This document shows positions 1-8,170 of a DNA stretch of 64,000 bases, piece after piece. This DNA is from Guptibacillus spartinae (GTDB taxonomy: Bacteria; Bacillota; Bacilli; Bacillales; Guptibacillaceae). The notes under the pieces were generated by a model. It made no database searches. It was not told where the DNA came from and was given only the letters and a program-made list of their open reading frames with translations. The translations under genes were made by a program, and so were the position numbers. The stretch's first letter is position 1; every line of letters starts with the position of its first letter. The stretch spans positions 1-64,000 of the forward strand of contig NZ_JAQQWU010000008.1 of assembly GCF_028610625.1 (NCBI RefSeq), written 5' to 3'.

Positions 1-110
1 GACACCAATTACGTTAGAGGGACTTGGGGTGACTGGCAAGTCTTTTTTTTTATGCCCTTATTAAAATAAGTGCAGGACTCTGCATTTTTCTGTTGCAAAG
101 GTCTGCACTT

Positions 111-1280
111 CTATTTTGCAATAAACATTTCTTCTAACAAACCAAAAAATCGTTCTATAAGGCCCCTTCGTTCTGGCATACTAACTGGTCCAGCATTTGT
201 AAATGAACCAACGAATTCTTGCAGTTTTTCTTTAACTATTTGGGATAAATTCGCTTTTGCATTATCAAATAGTAATTCATCCCATACTGCCCAACGGCAT
301 TCAGGAAACTTTGTTGATGGAAATCCCCCAATCGAAGAATACTTTAGCCCGTGGATAGTAAACGTAGGCTCGGACATTCGGGGAGATATAGCATTTTTAA
401 TACACTGTAATACGTCTGTAGAGGAATAATTTTGATTGTAGCTTAAGTGATAACCTAATATTACTCTTGTAGCTTCATCGATAATCGTTAATAAGTTAAT
501 CCTGTTGATAGTTTTAGTTACTTCGTATCCTTCTACAGTGTTTGCAGTGATAGACATAATTAAATCAACTACATGAGCATCAAATTGAACACGTTGGTAA
601 GGTCTAGTGATAATAGTGTTTTTGGATCCTTTACCAGTGCTCGCCATATACCGAGAGTATTTTTCACCATCTCGTTTAGAGGCTGCTATAAGGTTTTGTA
701 AATGTAATTTTTCACAGTACCTTTCTACTGAACGTTTCCCCATGTCTTTAGTAATAAAAGGATATTGATTCAATTTGATACCGATTGATCGACATTCTCT
801 AATAAACAACTTAAATATATTTTTTATTTTAATAACTGGTTCGTGAATTTGATTCTTATTCTGTTTTAAGTAAGCATTATCAATGGTGTTTTTAATTGAT
901 GGATAAGTTTCTAATAGTAGTTTGAAGGCGCCTGACATGCCTTTATTATTGTCAGAGTCGGTTGGTAAGGAGGACCTAGAATAATCCTTTATTCTCTTAT
1001 TAGGAATTAATGCAGAATAACCATAAATTGTACCTGTTAATATGTTTTCTTCTAAGCACCTTTTTACAAAATAACGTACTTCTTTAGGTTGAATGCCTGT
1101 TATCTTGTATATATCTTTTCCAGTAGTTCTTCCATCAATATACAACTCCACGGCTTGTTTTCTCATATAAAAGGTTTTTCTTTTTTTACTAGAGAAACTG
1201 GTAGTATTGACCTTGGGCCACACTGACAAATCTAGATAAGAACTATATTTGGGATCTTCTAGGGTTCTTTGTCTAGTCAT
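111..1280 (-). pseudogene. tnsB: TnsB-like DDE transposase, 3'-truncated
   Basis: The product resembles the DDE transposase subunit of Tn7-type elements, which joins transposon 3' ends to target DNA. Visible are an N-terminal helix-turn-helix region (about residues 40-80), the first catalytic Asp in VQFDAH (D234), the second in ELLFDN (D339) and the catalytic Glu in LIERFF (E376). The frame stops at residue 389, thirteen residues after this Glu, whereas family members usually continue for 200 or more residues carrying the beta-barrel and the TnsC-contacting tail. The 110 bases left of the stop read on as low-complexity sequence unlike a TnsB C-terminus, so a deletion or recombination is more likely than a point mutation (inference). 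It overlaps the upstream tnsA by 8 bases and has its own SD (GGAGGTG). Activity is unlikely without the C-terminal part. Confidence 0.75.
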
Positions 1281-1935
1281 TAACCCACACCTCCGAAAAT
1301 TTATTTAGAGGAACTTTGTCTATATTTAGCGAAATATAACCATGGTAATATAGAAAAAAAACAGTTAGCCAAATTTCATAAACAGAAGTAGTTGTATAGC
1401 TAGTTATAAAATCCTGAATATTAAGCTTTTCATTAACTGCGAGTGTTTTTAAAATCTCTTTATTTAGTGTCTTATTCACCTTCTCAAATGACCTTGTGTA
1501 AGGAATAATTTGGCGTTTGTTTTCTAATAATACTCTGTTGGATCTTATTTCTGTATCAGTAATAAGACGATGTTCTTTGGAATTTGTTAAGCACCAAGAT
1601 TGTTGTGTTCTTATCTGTCTAATAGTTCTCTCATAGTTTCTACTAGAACTATGAAGATCTTTGAAATATTTTATTTCTCCAAAAAACTCTTCTCCATTGT
1701 TTTTTTTACACCAAATATCAAATATAGATTGATAACGCTTACGATTGCTCAAATACTCTATTTTCAATGGTTGTTCACAAAAGATCTTAATTTCAGGGTT
1801 GATTTCAGTTAATATCCAATTCTCATATTCTAAGTAACTATAAAAATGAACTTCCCTATTAATTTTATAACTTATTCCTGTCCAATAATTGCTACCGTAT
1901 TTCATACTTCTTTTCATTGGAATAGGTTTATACAT
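1273..1935 (-). CDS. tnsA: TnsA-like transposon endonuclease
   Basis: TnsA is the restriction-enzyme-like nuclease that cuts transposon 5' ends together with TnsB in Tn7-type cut-and-paste transposition. The 220-residue product shows the family layout: E36 (SYLEYENW), a beta-strand with EQPLKI, D73 (SIFDIW) and E87-x-K89 (GEIKY), matching the E/D/QxK active site, followed by a helical C-terminal part. An upstream ATG at 1950 is in frame, but the SD (GGAGGG) sits 7-8 bases before the ATG at 1935, so that start is preferred. It is followed by tnsB with an 8-base overlap, a normal tnsAB pair. No tnsC or tniQ/tnsD gene is visible, so the machinery is incomplete here. Confidence 0.8.
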   Translation of the reverse strand: MYKPIPMKRSMKYGSNYWTGISYKINREVHFYSYLEYENWILTEINPEIKIFCEQPLKIEYLSNRKRYQSIFDIWCKKNNGEEFFGEIKYFKDLHSSSRNYERTIRQIRTQQSWCLTNSKEHRLITDTEIRSNRVLLENKRQIIPYTRSFEKVNKTLNKEILKTLAVNEKLNIQDFITSYTTTSVYEIWLTVFFLYYHGYISLNIDKVPLNKFSEVWVND

Positions 1936-2024
1936 TTTACTACCCTCCATTAATTTTTAGTAAGAACTAAAACTATTTTGGGTATTACTAATCTAAAATT
2001 GTACAAATAATAAGGAGGATATTA

Positions 2025-3062
2025 ATGGCTAAGGATAATAATTGGAATTATAAATTTGCTGCTAAGTTTATTCTGGAAACAGAAAATAAGACTAGAATAT
2101 TGCACAAATTAGAGAGGAATCAGTTTGACTATAGGAAATTAACTGATTTAGAAATAATTTGGTGTTATATTAATAGAGAAATCAGCCTGAGTAAAATGAG
2201 ACCTTTATCAAAGAAATCGAAAGTAGAATATTCAAGTGAGCTTTTGATGTTCAATAAATATATAATTGACAATTTTTTTAATATTCATTCTCCATCACCG
2301 AATATAAAGGTTTTATTAAGCATATCTGAAACAAAAATAACTAGTTATATAGGGTATCTAAATAGTGAGGATACTAAGACGGGCATTAAGAGGTTATCTA
2401 TTAATACAATTGTTAAAAAAACAAATATTATAAGAGGGTTTTTAAAGTTTTTACATTACATTGGTTATATGAATGAAGAATTACATCATATTATATATTC
2501 CCCAAGTGTAGAGAGTAAAAAACGAGATATTATATTAAATGAAAAGAAACTTTTAAAAATATTAAAATATTACAAGGGTAATCCGATAGCGAGAGGATTA
2601 ATTATATTCATTGCAACAACTGGTTTAAACAACAGTGAAATAATCTCGCTTAAAGTTAATGACCTTATTGAAAGAGATGGTAATTATTACATACGGGTAA
2701 GAAACACCAAAATACCTAGAGAGATACTTATTCCAAATAAGGTGTATGAGAAGATCATTGAGTACCGATTAAGAAGAAGGCTGAAAACGGTTCTTGATGG
2801 AAAAGACTCTTCCCCCTTGTTTACTACTCATAATGGAACAGGATTTGAGAGGAAATTCTTAACAGCATACTTAGTTAGAAAGCTAAATAATACTGATGTA
2901 TTTTTTCCTCGACGTGTGACTGTTATGGATTTAAGATATTTTTTTGCTAATTTGGCTTATTCCCATGGTTCTAATCTGTTTGCGATACAAAAAAATCTCG
3001 GCCATAAAACAGTTCAATCTACTGTGAAATATATTGATAAGTTGCGTGATGAACTTTCATGA
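2025..3062 (+). CDS. Divergent tyrosine recombinase/phage-integrase family protein
   Basis: The 345-residue product has an N-terminal SAM-like DNA-binding region (about 60-165) and a C-terminal tyrosine-recombinase fold (about 170-340). Recognisable are the TG-L-x-x-SEI box (199-206), the beta-hairpin Lys (K229), DLR with Arg-II (R304), GHKTV with the second His (H327) and the nucleophile Tyr (Y336 in KYIDK). Two canonical residues are replaced: Arg-I of the TGLR box is Asn (N202), and the His of the HxLRH box is Met (M301, giving MDLRY). Either the enzyme uses a modified active site or it is not catalytic. A clear SD (AAGGAGG) precedes the ATG. It is divergent from tnsA across about 90 bases that contain TTAGTAA and TTACTAA half-sites (1957-1963, 1985-1991). 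It ends before a terminator shared with the CHAT gene. Confidence 0.8.
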   Translation: MAKDNNWNYKFAAKFILETENKTRILHKLERNQFDYRKLTDLEIIWCYINREISLSKMRPLSKKSKVEYSSELLMFNKYIIDNFFNIHSPSPNIKVLLSISETKITSYIGYLNSEDTKTGIKRLSINTIVKKTNIIRGFLKFLHYIGYMNEELHHIIYSPSVESKKRDIILNEKKLLKILKYYKGNPIARGLIIFIATTGLNNSEIISLKVNDLIERDGNYYIRVRNTKIPREILIPNKVYEKIIEYRLRRRLKTVLDGKDSSPLFTTHNGTGFERKFLTAYLVRKLNNTDVFFPRRVTVMDLRYFFANLAYSHGSNLFAIQKNLGHKTVQSTVKYIDKLRDELS

Positions 3063-3072
3063 GAGGAATTTA

Positions 3073-3120
3073 AAAAATCACGCCATAGACTGTTCATAGA
3101 ACTTTCCTAGGCATGATTTT
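3073..3120. terminator. Convergent intrinsic terminator
   Basis: An inverted repeat AAAATCAcGCC / GGCaTGATTTT with A and T runs on the outside lies between the convergent recombinase and CHAT genes. The loop is long (about 25 bases). Confidence 0.55.
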
Positions 3121-3125
3121 ATTAA

Positions 3126-6100
3126 TTAAATATTAGGTCTACCCCAGTGTTCAAATGCTGCCCAATTTCCAGGGTGTTTAAATTCTGATTGAATTAATTC
3201 AGTCCTAGATTGATTTAATATTTGAGGTATCTCTTGGAAATTGTTTTTTATTAGGTCCTCTATTATTACCTTAGCACTCTTTGTGACAACATCCCACTTA
3301 CAAAGTATGAATTTTGCATCAGTAGATAACATGGAGCTAAATATACTATCGCCTTCTATTTGCCCACTAGGGGTTCCACTTCTACATGTGATTAAAATAA
3401 TATACTCTGCTTTCTTAGTCAAATCTTTAAGTTCATCACCCCACAATGATTCTTTACCCTCACCTTGAATAGTAATAGCTCCATTCCCTTTTACTAACGG
3501 GTCGGGTATTCCATGAGCAAAAAAGATAATAACCTTCACAGGATCTTCCATTAGTTTGAGGTCTTCAAACGAACAAATGTTATTAGGAAAATCCTCTTCC
3601 ATGCTTTTTTTCACAGTAGTTAATGCGTCAAAGTTATTATCAGGTTTACCAAACACTATCTTAAAATCACTGGATTCTACTACTTGCCTCTCTGAATTTA
3701 TTATTTCATTAATATTTACTACATTAAATATACTTCCTACTTCCTCAATTAACCATGTGTTAGACCAACGAACTAATGTAGGTGTAAAGAAAGTATTGTT
3801 GAAATCTGGACAAACTATTACCTTTTTAGTTGGATATTTGTCCAAGTAACTAATAAGTGAACCGTAGTAAACTTTCGACAATTCTTCATTAATTTCATTT
3901 ATTCTAATTATATCTTTCTCTATTAATGGTTCTTTAGTCAGCAATGATCCTAACTCGTCTTCAAGATTGTTTACATCAGTTAAAATTACATTCTCCCAAT
4001 TAATAGTGACTTTATTAATATCTACTATAACAGTTAATACTCCATATACAGTTTGAACATATTGATAAAATACAGTTTCCTCTTGGATACTATTTTGGAC
4101 CGTTTGTATATCAGTTTTTTTATAAGTGGTTAAAGGACGATAATGGGGATGGTGTTCCTTAAGATATCCTTGTAACTTTAAAAATTTCAAACTCAATTCT
4201 GCATATTTATCTTTATTTTCTGGTTGAATCCTTATTAACTCTTCATATAATTTTTTATATTCGGTTTCAACTTTGCTTAATTCAGGAGTAATTTCCCCAT
4301 ATTCAGTCCGACTTTCAATAAGAGTCCGTGGAACTAAATAGTCTAACAATAAAAATATTTCCCCTGAACTTACATCTTGTATTCGTGTGGCTTTAACATC
4401 TAAAAGAAAGCGAACTATGTTTTGAATCTTAGTTGTCAAAGACGCACGGTCCGTTTTATGATATAAGTCATTTCTTCTCTCTTCTAAGTTGCCTATAGAT
4501 GCTTCCAATAAAGATTCAACAAGATGTTTATGTTGATTCCACAGTTCCTTGTCTATTGAATAGTTGAAAATAATCTTTGACCATACGAACAAAATTTCTG
4601 ACTTCATATCTTTTCTATAATTAAGTAGTGGTAATATATTATCAATATTACTAATTATAGTGTTAAAAGCTTCTTCATTTTTTCCGAGTCCTACACAAGC
4701 ATTTATAAAATTCACAAAATCAACCAACTTATCACTATTACTAAAGTCATCATACATAACCGTTTTTAACATGGTATAGAGAGATTTCCAATCTTTTTGC
4801 AAAACAAGAGTTTGTATTTTAACTTTTATGTCTTCTGGATTAACTTGAATTGATATTTGGTTTGTGAATTCACCTATTTTTTTCACATCTAATTCATGTA
4901 ATAATTCTCTATTTTCGTTAACAATTTTAAAGATGACTTGAGTTGCATCAGAAATTAATACCAATTCATTAATTGTTATTGCTAAGTCTATTCCAACTAG
5001 GGTGCAAGCAATTCCTTCAGCGTTATTTCCGATCCTGTATTGAGCATTCCCCCAAGCTATTAAACCCATTGCTTTAGCATAATTTTTTAATTCCATGTCT
5101 TCTTCAACCATTGATAACTCCAGTAAAGATAAGGCATGATTATTTGCGTTTTGTGACATTCCGAAATATGAATAGCTAAGTGATGCTTCATACCTTGCCC
5201 AATACCTTAATAAGCCATTGAAATTTGTTTCAGTATATTTTAAGTAATCTTGAATAACTTGGTCTAATGTATCTTCGGTAAAATGAGTATTAGTTCTAAT
5301 TTTACGTATATAGGAAGTAATGTCAGTTTTATTTGAAAAAAGAGTTTTCCCTTCTGAATCTGAATGAAATTCATTATACAATTTAGAGCCTTCTATAGTA
5401 CATTGGTGTTCTAACCAGTAATCAGACTTTATGGTAAGCTCTTTAAGTAAATAAATTAACCAAGTATCTTTGTTTTGAGTGTTGTTGATGTATGTACGCC
5501 ACCGTTGATATCCTAATTTATCTTCTGTAAGAGCTAATATAGCTCTTAACAGTTCGAATGTTCTTTGTCTAGCTATTCTCTCAGCATCCTCAGCTTTTTT
5601 AAATGGTTTTCTTTTACCAAGTGCAGCACTAACTTTTTGGTAATCCTCCATAATATTCAATATTCTATAGATCATATTAAGCGATTCTTTAGAATAGATC
5701 GGCAATTTAGATTCGCTGAAACAGCTATAGGCTCTATACCAACTCATATAATAATCATTTAATAATAAACCTAATCTATATTTTGCTTCATCTCGTATTT
5801 CGGGATGTTCTAATATCAGTGCCTCGATATAATCCTCTGCTACTTTTTTATTTTGGGGAAGGTTATTCAATAAATCAGCAATTCTTGCTAGCAGTTCATA
5901 ATATACGCTGTTGTGTAATGTACTCAGTTTCCTCCAGGCTAATGCTACTTTTTCATACTTTTCTTGGGTATTAAAGTAGTTGGCTGCTTCTTGAATCAAA
6001 TAATCATAGTTTGGGAAAAGTTCCATCCCCTCTTCAATTAAACAGTCGATATTTAAAATCGATTTTTTTTCATTATTAATCTTAATAAAATTCGAATATA

Positions 6101-7001
6101 ACCTCTTATGATAAGGGTTTATACTATGTAACTCCCTAAGGATTTCCTCTGCTTTTTTATATTCTTCATTTCTAATAAGCATATCTGATAATAACAACTT
6201 ATTTGAATAATCCAACTCATCATATATCTCCAAGAATAATTTTATTGCACCTGATAGAAATCCTTTTTGTAAATAAGCATGTGCTGTTAAATAGTTTGCT
6301 GAGAAACGTGATAATACTCCCTCCATTAATCCATCCTCTATCATCTTAGTGATTTCAGACATAGATTTGGTTTGTAACTGTTCAATCACTTCTTTTTGAT
6401 ATGTAATACTCTCCTCATTATCACCTGGCATTTTGAAGAAAGCTAACTGTATATCTAAATCAATCTTTGAAAATTCTACTTGAATATTATCGAAGGATTC
6501 TTCATCAATAGTGCTTATTATGATAATTACCTTTTCATATTTATTGCTAGCAGCTTCAAACAATTTTCCAGCATTTTGAATGAGGTCATCCCACCGTAAG
6601 TCCTTATTTAACTTTGCACTAATAATTATATCTTCATATTTTCTTTGATGCTTAGCCTCACCATCATCTTTTAAGAGTACTTCAAAACCGTTGACAATTA
6701 ATACTTTAGATTGACTGGGTTTAACGTTTTCAATTACTGTTGTTACGTAAGTCAAATCAACACTTTTTGGAATGAAGATATTTGTTTTTTTATTAATATC
6801 TGTGTCTTGTTTAGATTCTTCTTTAATATTATCTAATATACTGGATATTTCGCAGTCTTTACCTTTGTAATTAATGATATCTACTAGAAAGTCATTGTCG
6901 TACAGATCGATTAATAATTGACCTACAATAGGTTTAACATTAATAGTAGATTCTATTATACTAATAAACTTTTCTTCATTAATTAACTCTTTAAAGGACA
7001 T
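3126..7001 (-). CDS. TPR-rich CHAT-domain protease, defence candidate
   Basis: The 1291-residue protein ends in a CHAT (caspase-HetF-associated-with-TPR) cysteine-protease domain. Hydrophobic strands lead to the catalytic His in IIFFAHG (H1163) and the catalytic Cys in ILITCRSG (C1206), about 43 residues apart as usual for the family. The last residues (NWAAFEHWG) also match the typical CHAT end. The middle, about residues 215-900, is alpha-helical with TPR-like pairs such as AEEILRELHSINP and AHAYLQKGFLSGAIKLF. The first 200 residues are an unassigned alpha/beta region. The frame is open back to 7256, but the start is placed at 7001 because AAGGAG lies 10 bases upstream there. In known systems CHAT proteases are effectors, for example TPR-CHAT of type III-E CRISPR or caspase-like activators of gasdermins. 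Neither partner is visible here. Position in a transposon-like, A+T-rich island suggests cargo with a defence role (inference). Confidence 0.85.
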   Translation of the reverse strand: MSFKELINEEKFISIIESTINVKPIVGQLLIDLYDNDFLVDIINYKGKDCEISSILDNIKEESKQDTDINKKTNIFIPKSVDLTYVTTVIENVKPSQSKVLIVNGFEVLLKDDGEAKHQRKYEDIIISAKLNKDLRWDDLIQNAGKLFEAASNKYEKVIIIISTIDEESFDNIQVEFSKIDLDIQLAFFKMPGDNEESITYQKEVIEQLQTKSMSEITKMIEDGLMEGVLSRFSANYLTAHAYLQKGFLSGAIKLFLEIYDELDYSNKLLLSDMLIRNEEYKKAEEILRELHSINPYHKRLYSNFIKINNEKKSILNIDCLIEEGMELFPNYDYLIQEAANYFNTQEKYEKVALAWRKLSTLHNSVYYELLARIADLLNNLPQNKKVAEDYIEALILEHPEIRDEAKYRLGLLLNDYYMSWYRAYSCFSESKLPIYSKESLNMIYRILNIMEDYQKVSAALGKRKPFKKAEDAERIARQRTFELLRAILALTEDKLGYQRWRTYINNTQNKDTWLIYLLKELTIKSDYWLEHQCTIEGSKLYNEFHSDSEGKTLFSNKTDITSYIRKIRTNTHFTEDTLDQVIQDYLKYTETNFNGLLRYWARYEASLSYSYFGMSQNANNHALSLLELSMVEEDMELKNYAKAMGLIAWGNAQYRIGNNAEGIACTLVGIDLAITINELVLISDATQVIFKIVNENRELLHELDVKKIGEFTNQISIQVNPEDIKVKIQTLVLQKDWKSLYTMLKTVMYDDFSNSDKLVDFVNFINACVGLGKNEEAFNTIISNIDNILPLLNYRKDMKSEILFVWSKIIFNYSIDKELWNQHKHLVESLLEASIGNLEERRNDLYHKTDRASLTTKIQNIVRFLLDVKATRIQDVSSGEIFLLLDYLVPRTLIESRTEYGEITPELSKVETEYKKLYEELIRIQPENKDKYAELSLKFLKLQGYLKEHHPHYRPLTTYKKTDIQTVQNSIQEETVFYQYVQTVYGVLTVIVDINKVTINWENVILTDVNNLEDELGSLLTKEPLIEKDIIRINEINEELSKVYYGSLISYLDKYPTKKVIVCPDFNNTFFTPTLVRWSNTWLIEEVGSIFNVVNINEIINSERQVVESSDFKIVFGKPDNNFDALTTVKKSMEEDFPNNICSFEDLKLMEDPVKVIIFFAHGIPDPLVKGNGAITIQGEGKESLWGDELKDLTKKAEYIILITCRSGTPSGQIEGDSIFSSMLSTDAKFILCKWDVVTKSAKVIIEDLIKNNFQEIPQILNQSRTELIQSEFKHPGNWAAFEHWGRPNI

Positions 7002-7155
7002 ATAGTTTTTTCTCCTTTTTCCCCATAAAAACTGAACAAAATTAGCAGTACTTTTGGGAGAAATATAATTGATATAACTACATAATAATATAATCTCTGA
7101 TTTTACATAACAGTTTTTGTAAATTAGTGGCTTTAAATTTTTCATGGTAATTACT

Positions 7156-7234
7156 AAGAGGGTGAAATTGTGTGCTAAATATATTAAGAGGGTGTAATTT
7201 TGTCGGATTACTGACGACGAAATTACACCCTCTT
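7156..7234. repeat. Three 20-bp repeats, two forming a near-perfect inverted pair
   Basis: Copy 2 (7186-7205) is AAGAGGGTGTAATTTTGTCG. Copy 3 (7215-7234) is its reverse complement with one mismatch, separated by 9 bases. Copy 1 (7156-7175, AAGAGGGTGAAATTGTG followed by TGC) is a looser direct copy exactly 30 bases before copy 2. Repeated about 20-bp sites in this arrangement resemble TnsB-binding sites at Tn7-type ends. They could alternatively be operator sites or a bidirectional terminator, 150-230 bases upstream of the CHAT start. Confidence 0.6.
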
Positions 7235-7329
7235 TTAAAATGGGACTAGGTAACAAACAAGTTTTGTGGAGGGGACTATTATGTCGTTATACAACTCCTC
7301 TATTTGTTTCTTATTCATTGTTATTATAT

Positions 7330-7900
7330 TTAGCTGCGGTTTCTTTTGCGATCTTGTAACTCATCAACCGATAACTTTTCCTGATCAAACGCTGCAAATT
7401 TACGTTTTAAGTACAGTGATTTGTCAGTATAAATCCAATCAGCGAATTGTTTAATTGATTTTCTACCGGTTATAAATACTCTTATATGTTTACCTGGCCA
7501 TATAAGGATTAAATCCGTACTTAAGTAGCAATTGCTGGCAATGATTCCATAAATGCTATGGATCCACCTGCAATACTCTGTGTAGCCTTTGTAGTTTATA
7601 TGGCCATCACCGTCAAGATAACCTCTTATAAAATGATAAATGTATTGCTTTGGTATGTTCGGGAACGTAATATTGTAACTTTTATCTGAAGTAATATGAA
7701 ACAACGTTTCAGATCATTTTTCATAACTTTGCTGTGGAAAATCAAACTCTACACTCCAGTGTGTGTATTTCGATACAATAGTTGATTTGAACCGATGATA
7801 ATTTTGATTTCTTCAAGTCTCCTTATAGTAAATAGAATGAGCTCAATTTCATTATGAGAACATATGTTCTTAAGGGCGATTTTGAGCACTTTTATCCAAT
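7330..7900 (-). pseudogene. Decayed LAGLIDADG homing endonuclease
   Basis: The 3' part (7330-7704) encodes a typical second LAGLIDADG half: FPNIPKQYIYHFIRGYLDGD, then a C-terminal segment (FADWIYTDKSLYLKRKF) as in free-standing Bacillus homing endonucleases. It has no proper start (only TTG). Upstream, after a frameshift near 7705, another frame carries the matching preceding segment (IFHSKVMKNDLKR), itself interrupted by an in-frame TAG near 7755. Beyond that come LEEIKIIIGSN and, further, KVLKIALKN, where the first LAGLIDADG half would be fading out. One stop plus at least one frameshift make this a pseudogene. The upstream boundary is approximate. Confidence 0.65.
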
Positions 7901-8112
7901 AAATGTTTTATTAGGTGTAAAAAGCTCGTTTAAGAATGAAATTTTGTTTTAGAATTTAGTTCACCTTGGATTAAAGAAACATCCTGAAAAAACCGCTACC
8001 TCTCTTCTATCTCACCGTTTCTATCCTTTTTTCTACTCTTAATGAACCATTATTGTGTTCGCTTTATCCGATGAGTTTTCCAAAATTCTATGCTGTACAC
8101 ATACATAAACAA

Positions 8113-8151
8113 AACCAACCAAAGGGCTTTAGATCCTTTGGTTGGTTTTAT
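8113..8151 (-). terminator. Intrinsic terminator of the membrane hydrolase gene
   Basis: A 14-bp perfect stem, AAACCAACCAAAGG / CCTTTGGTTGGTTT, with a T-rich tail on the minus strand, lies just past the hydrolase stop codon. Confidence 0.8.
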
Positions 8152-8170
8152 CTATTCTTATAACGATTAA

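Noticed and set aside
57-110. Short hairpins TGCAG-GACT-CTGCA and AGTGCAG...CTGCACT after the tnsB stop
   Set aside because: Too short and incompletely placed at the window edge; could be a terminator or transposon end, but cannot be supported without sequence to the left.
7002-7256. N-terminal extension of the CHAT gene to 7256
   Set aside because: There is no SD at 7256, the extra 85 residues look like translated A+T-rich spacer, and they run over the 20-bp repeats, whereas 7001 has AAGGAG at proper distance.
7266-7454. Small + strand ORF (62 residues, ATG with a good GGAGGGG at 7278) with a hydrophobic N-terminus
   Set aside because: Its second half is antisense to the homing endonuclease remnant. 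The SD is attractive, but no family match is recognised, so I do not count it as a gene; it could be a truncated small membrane peptide.
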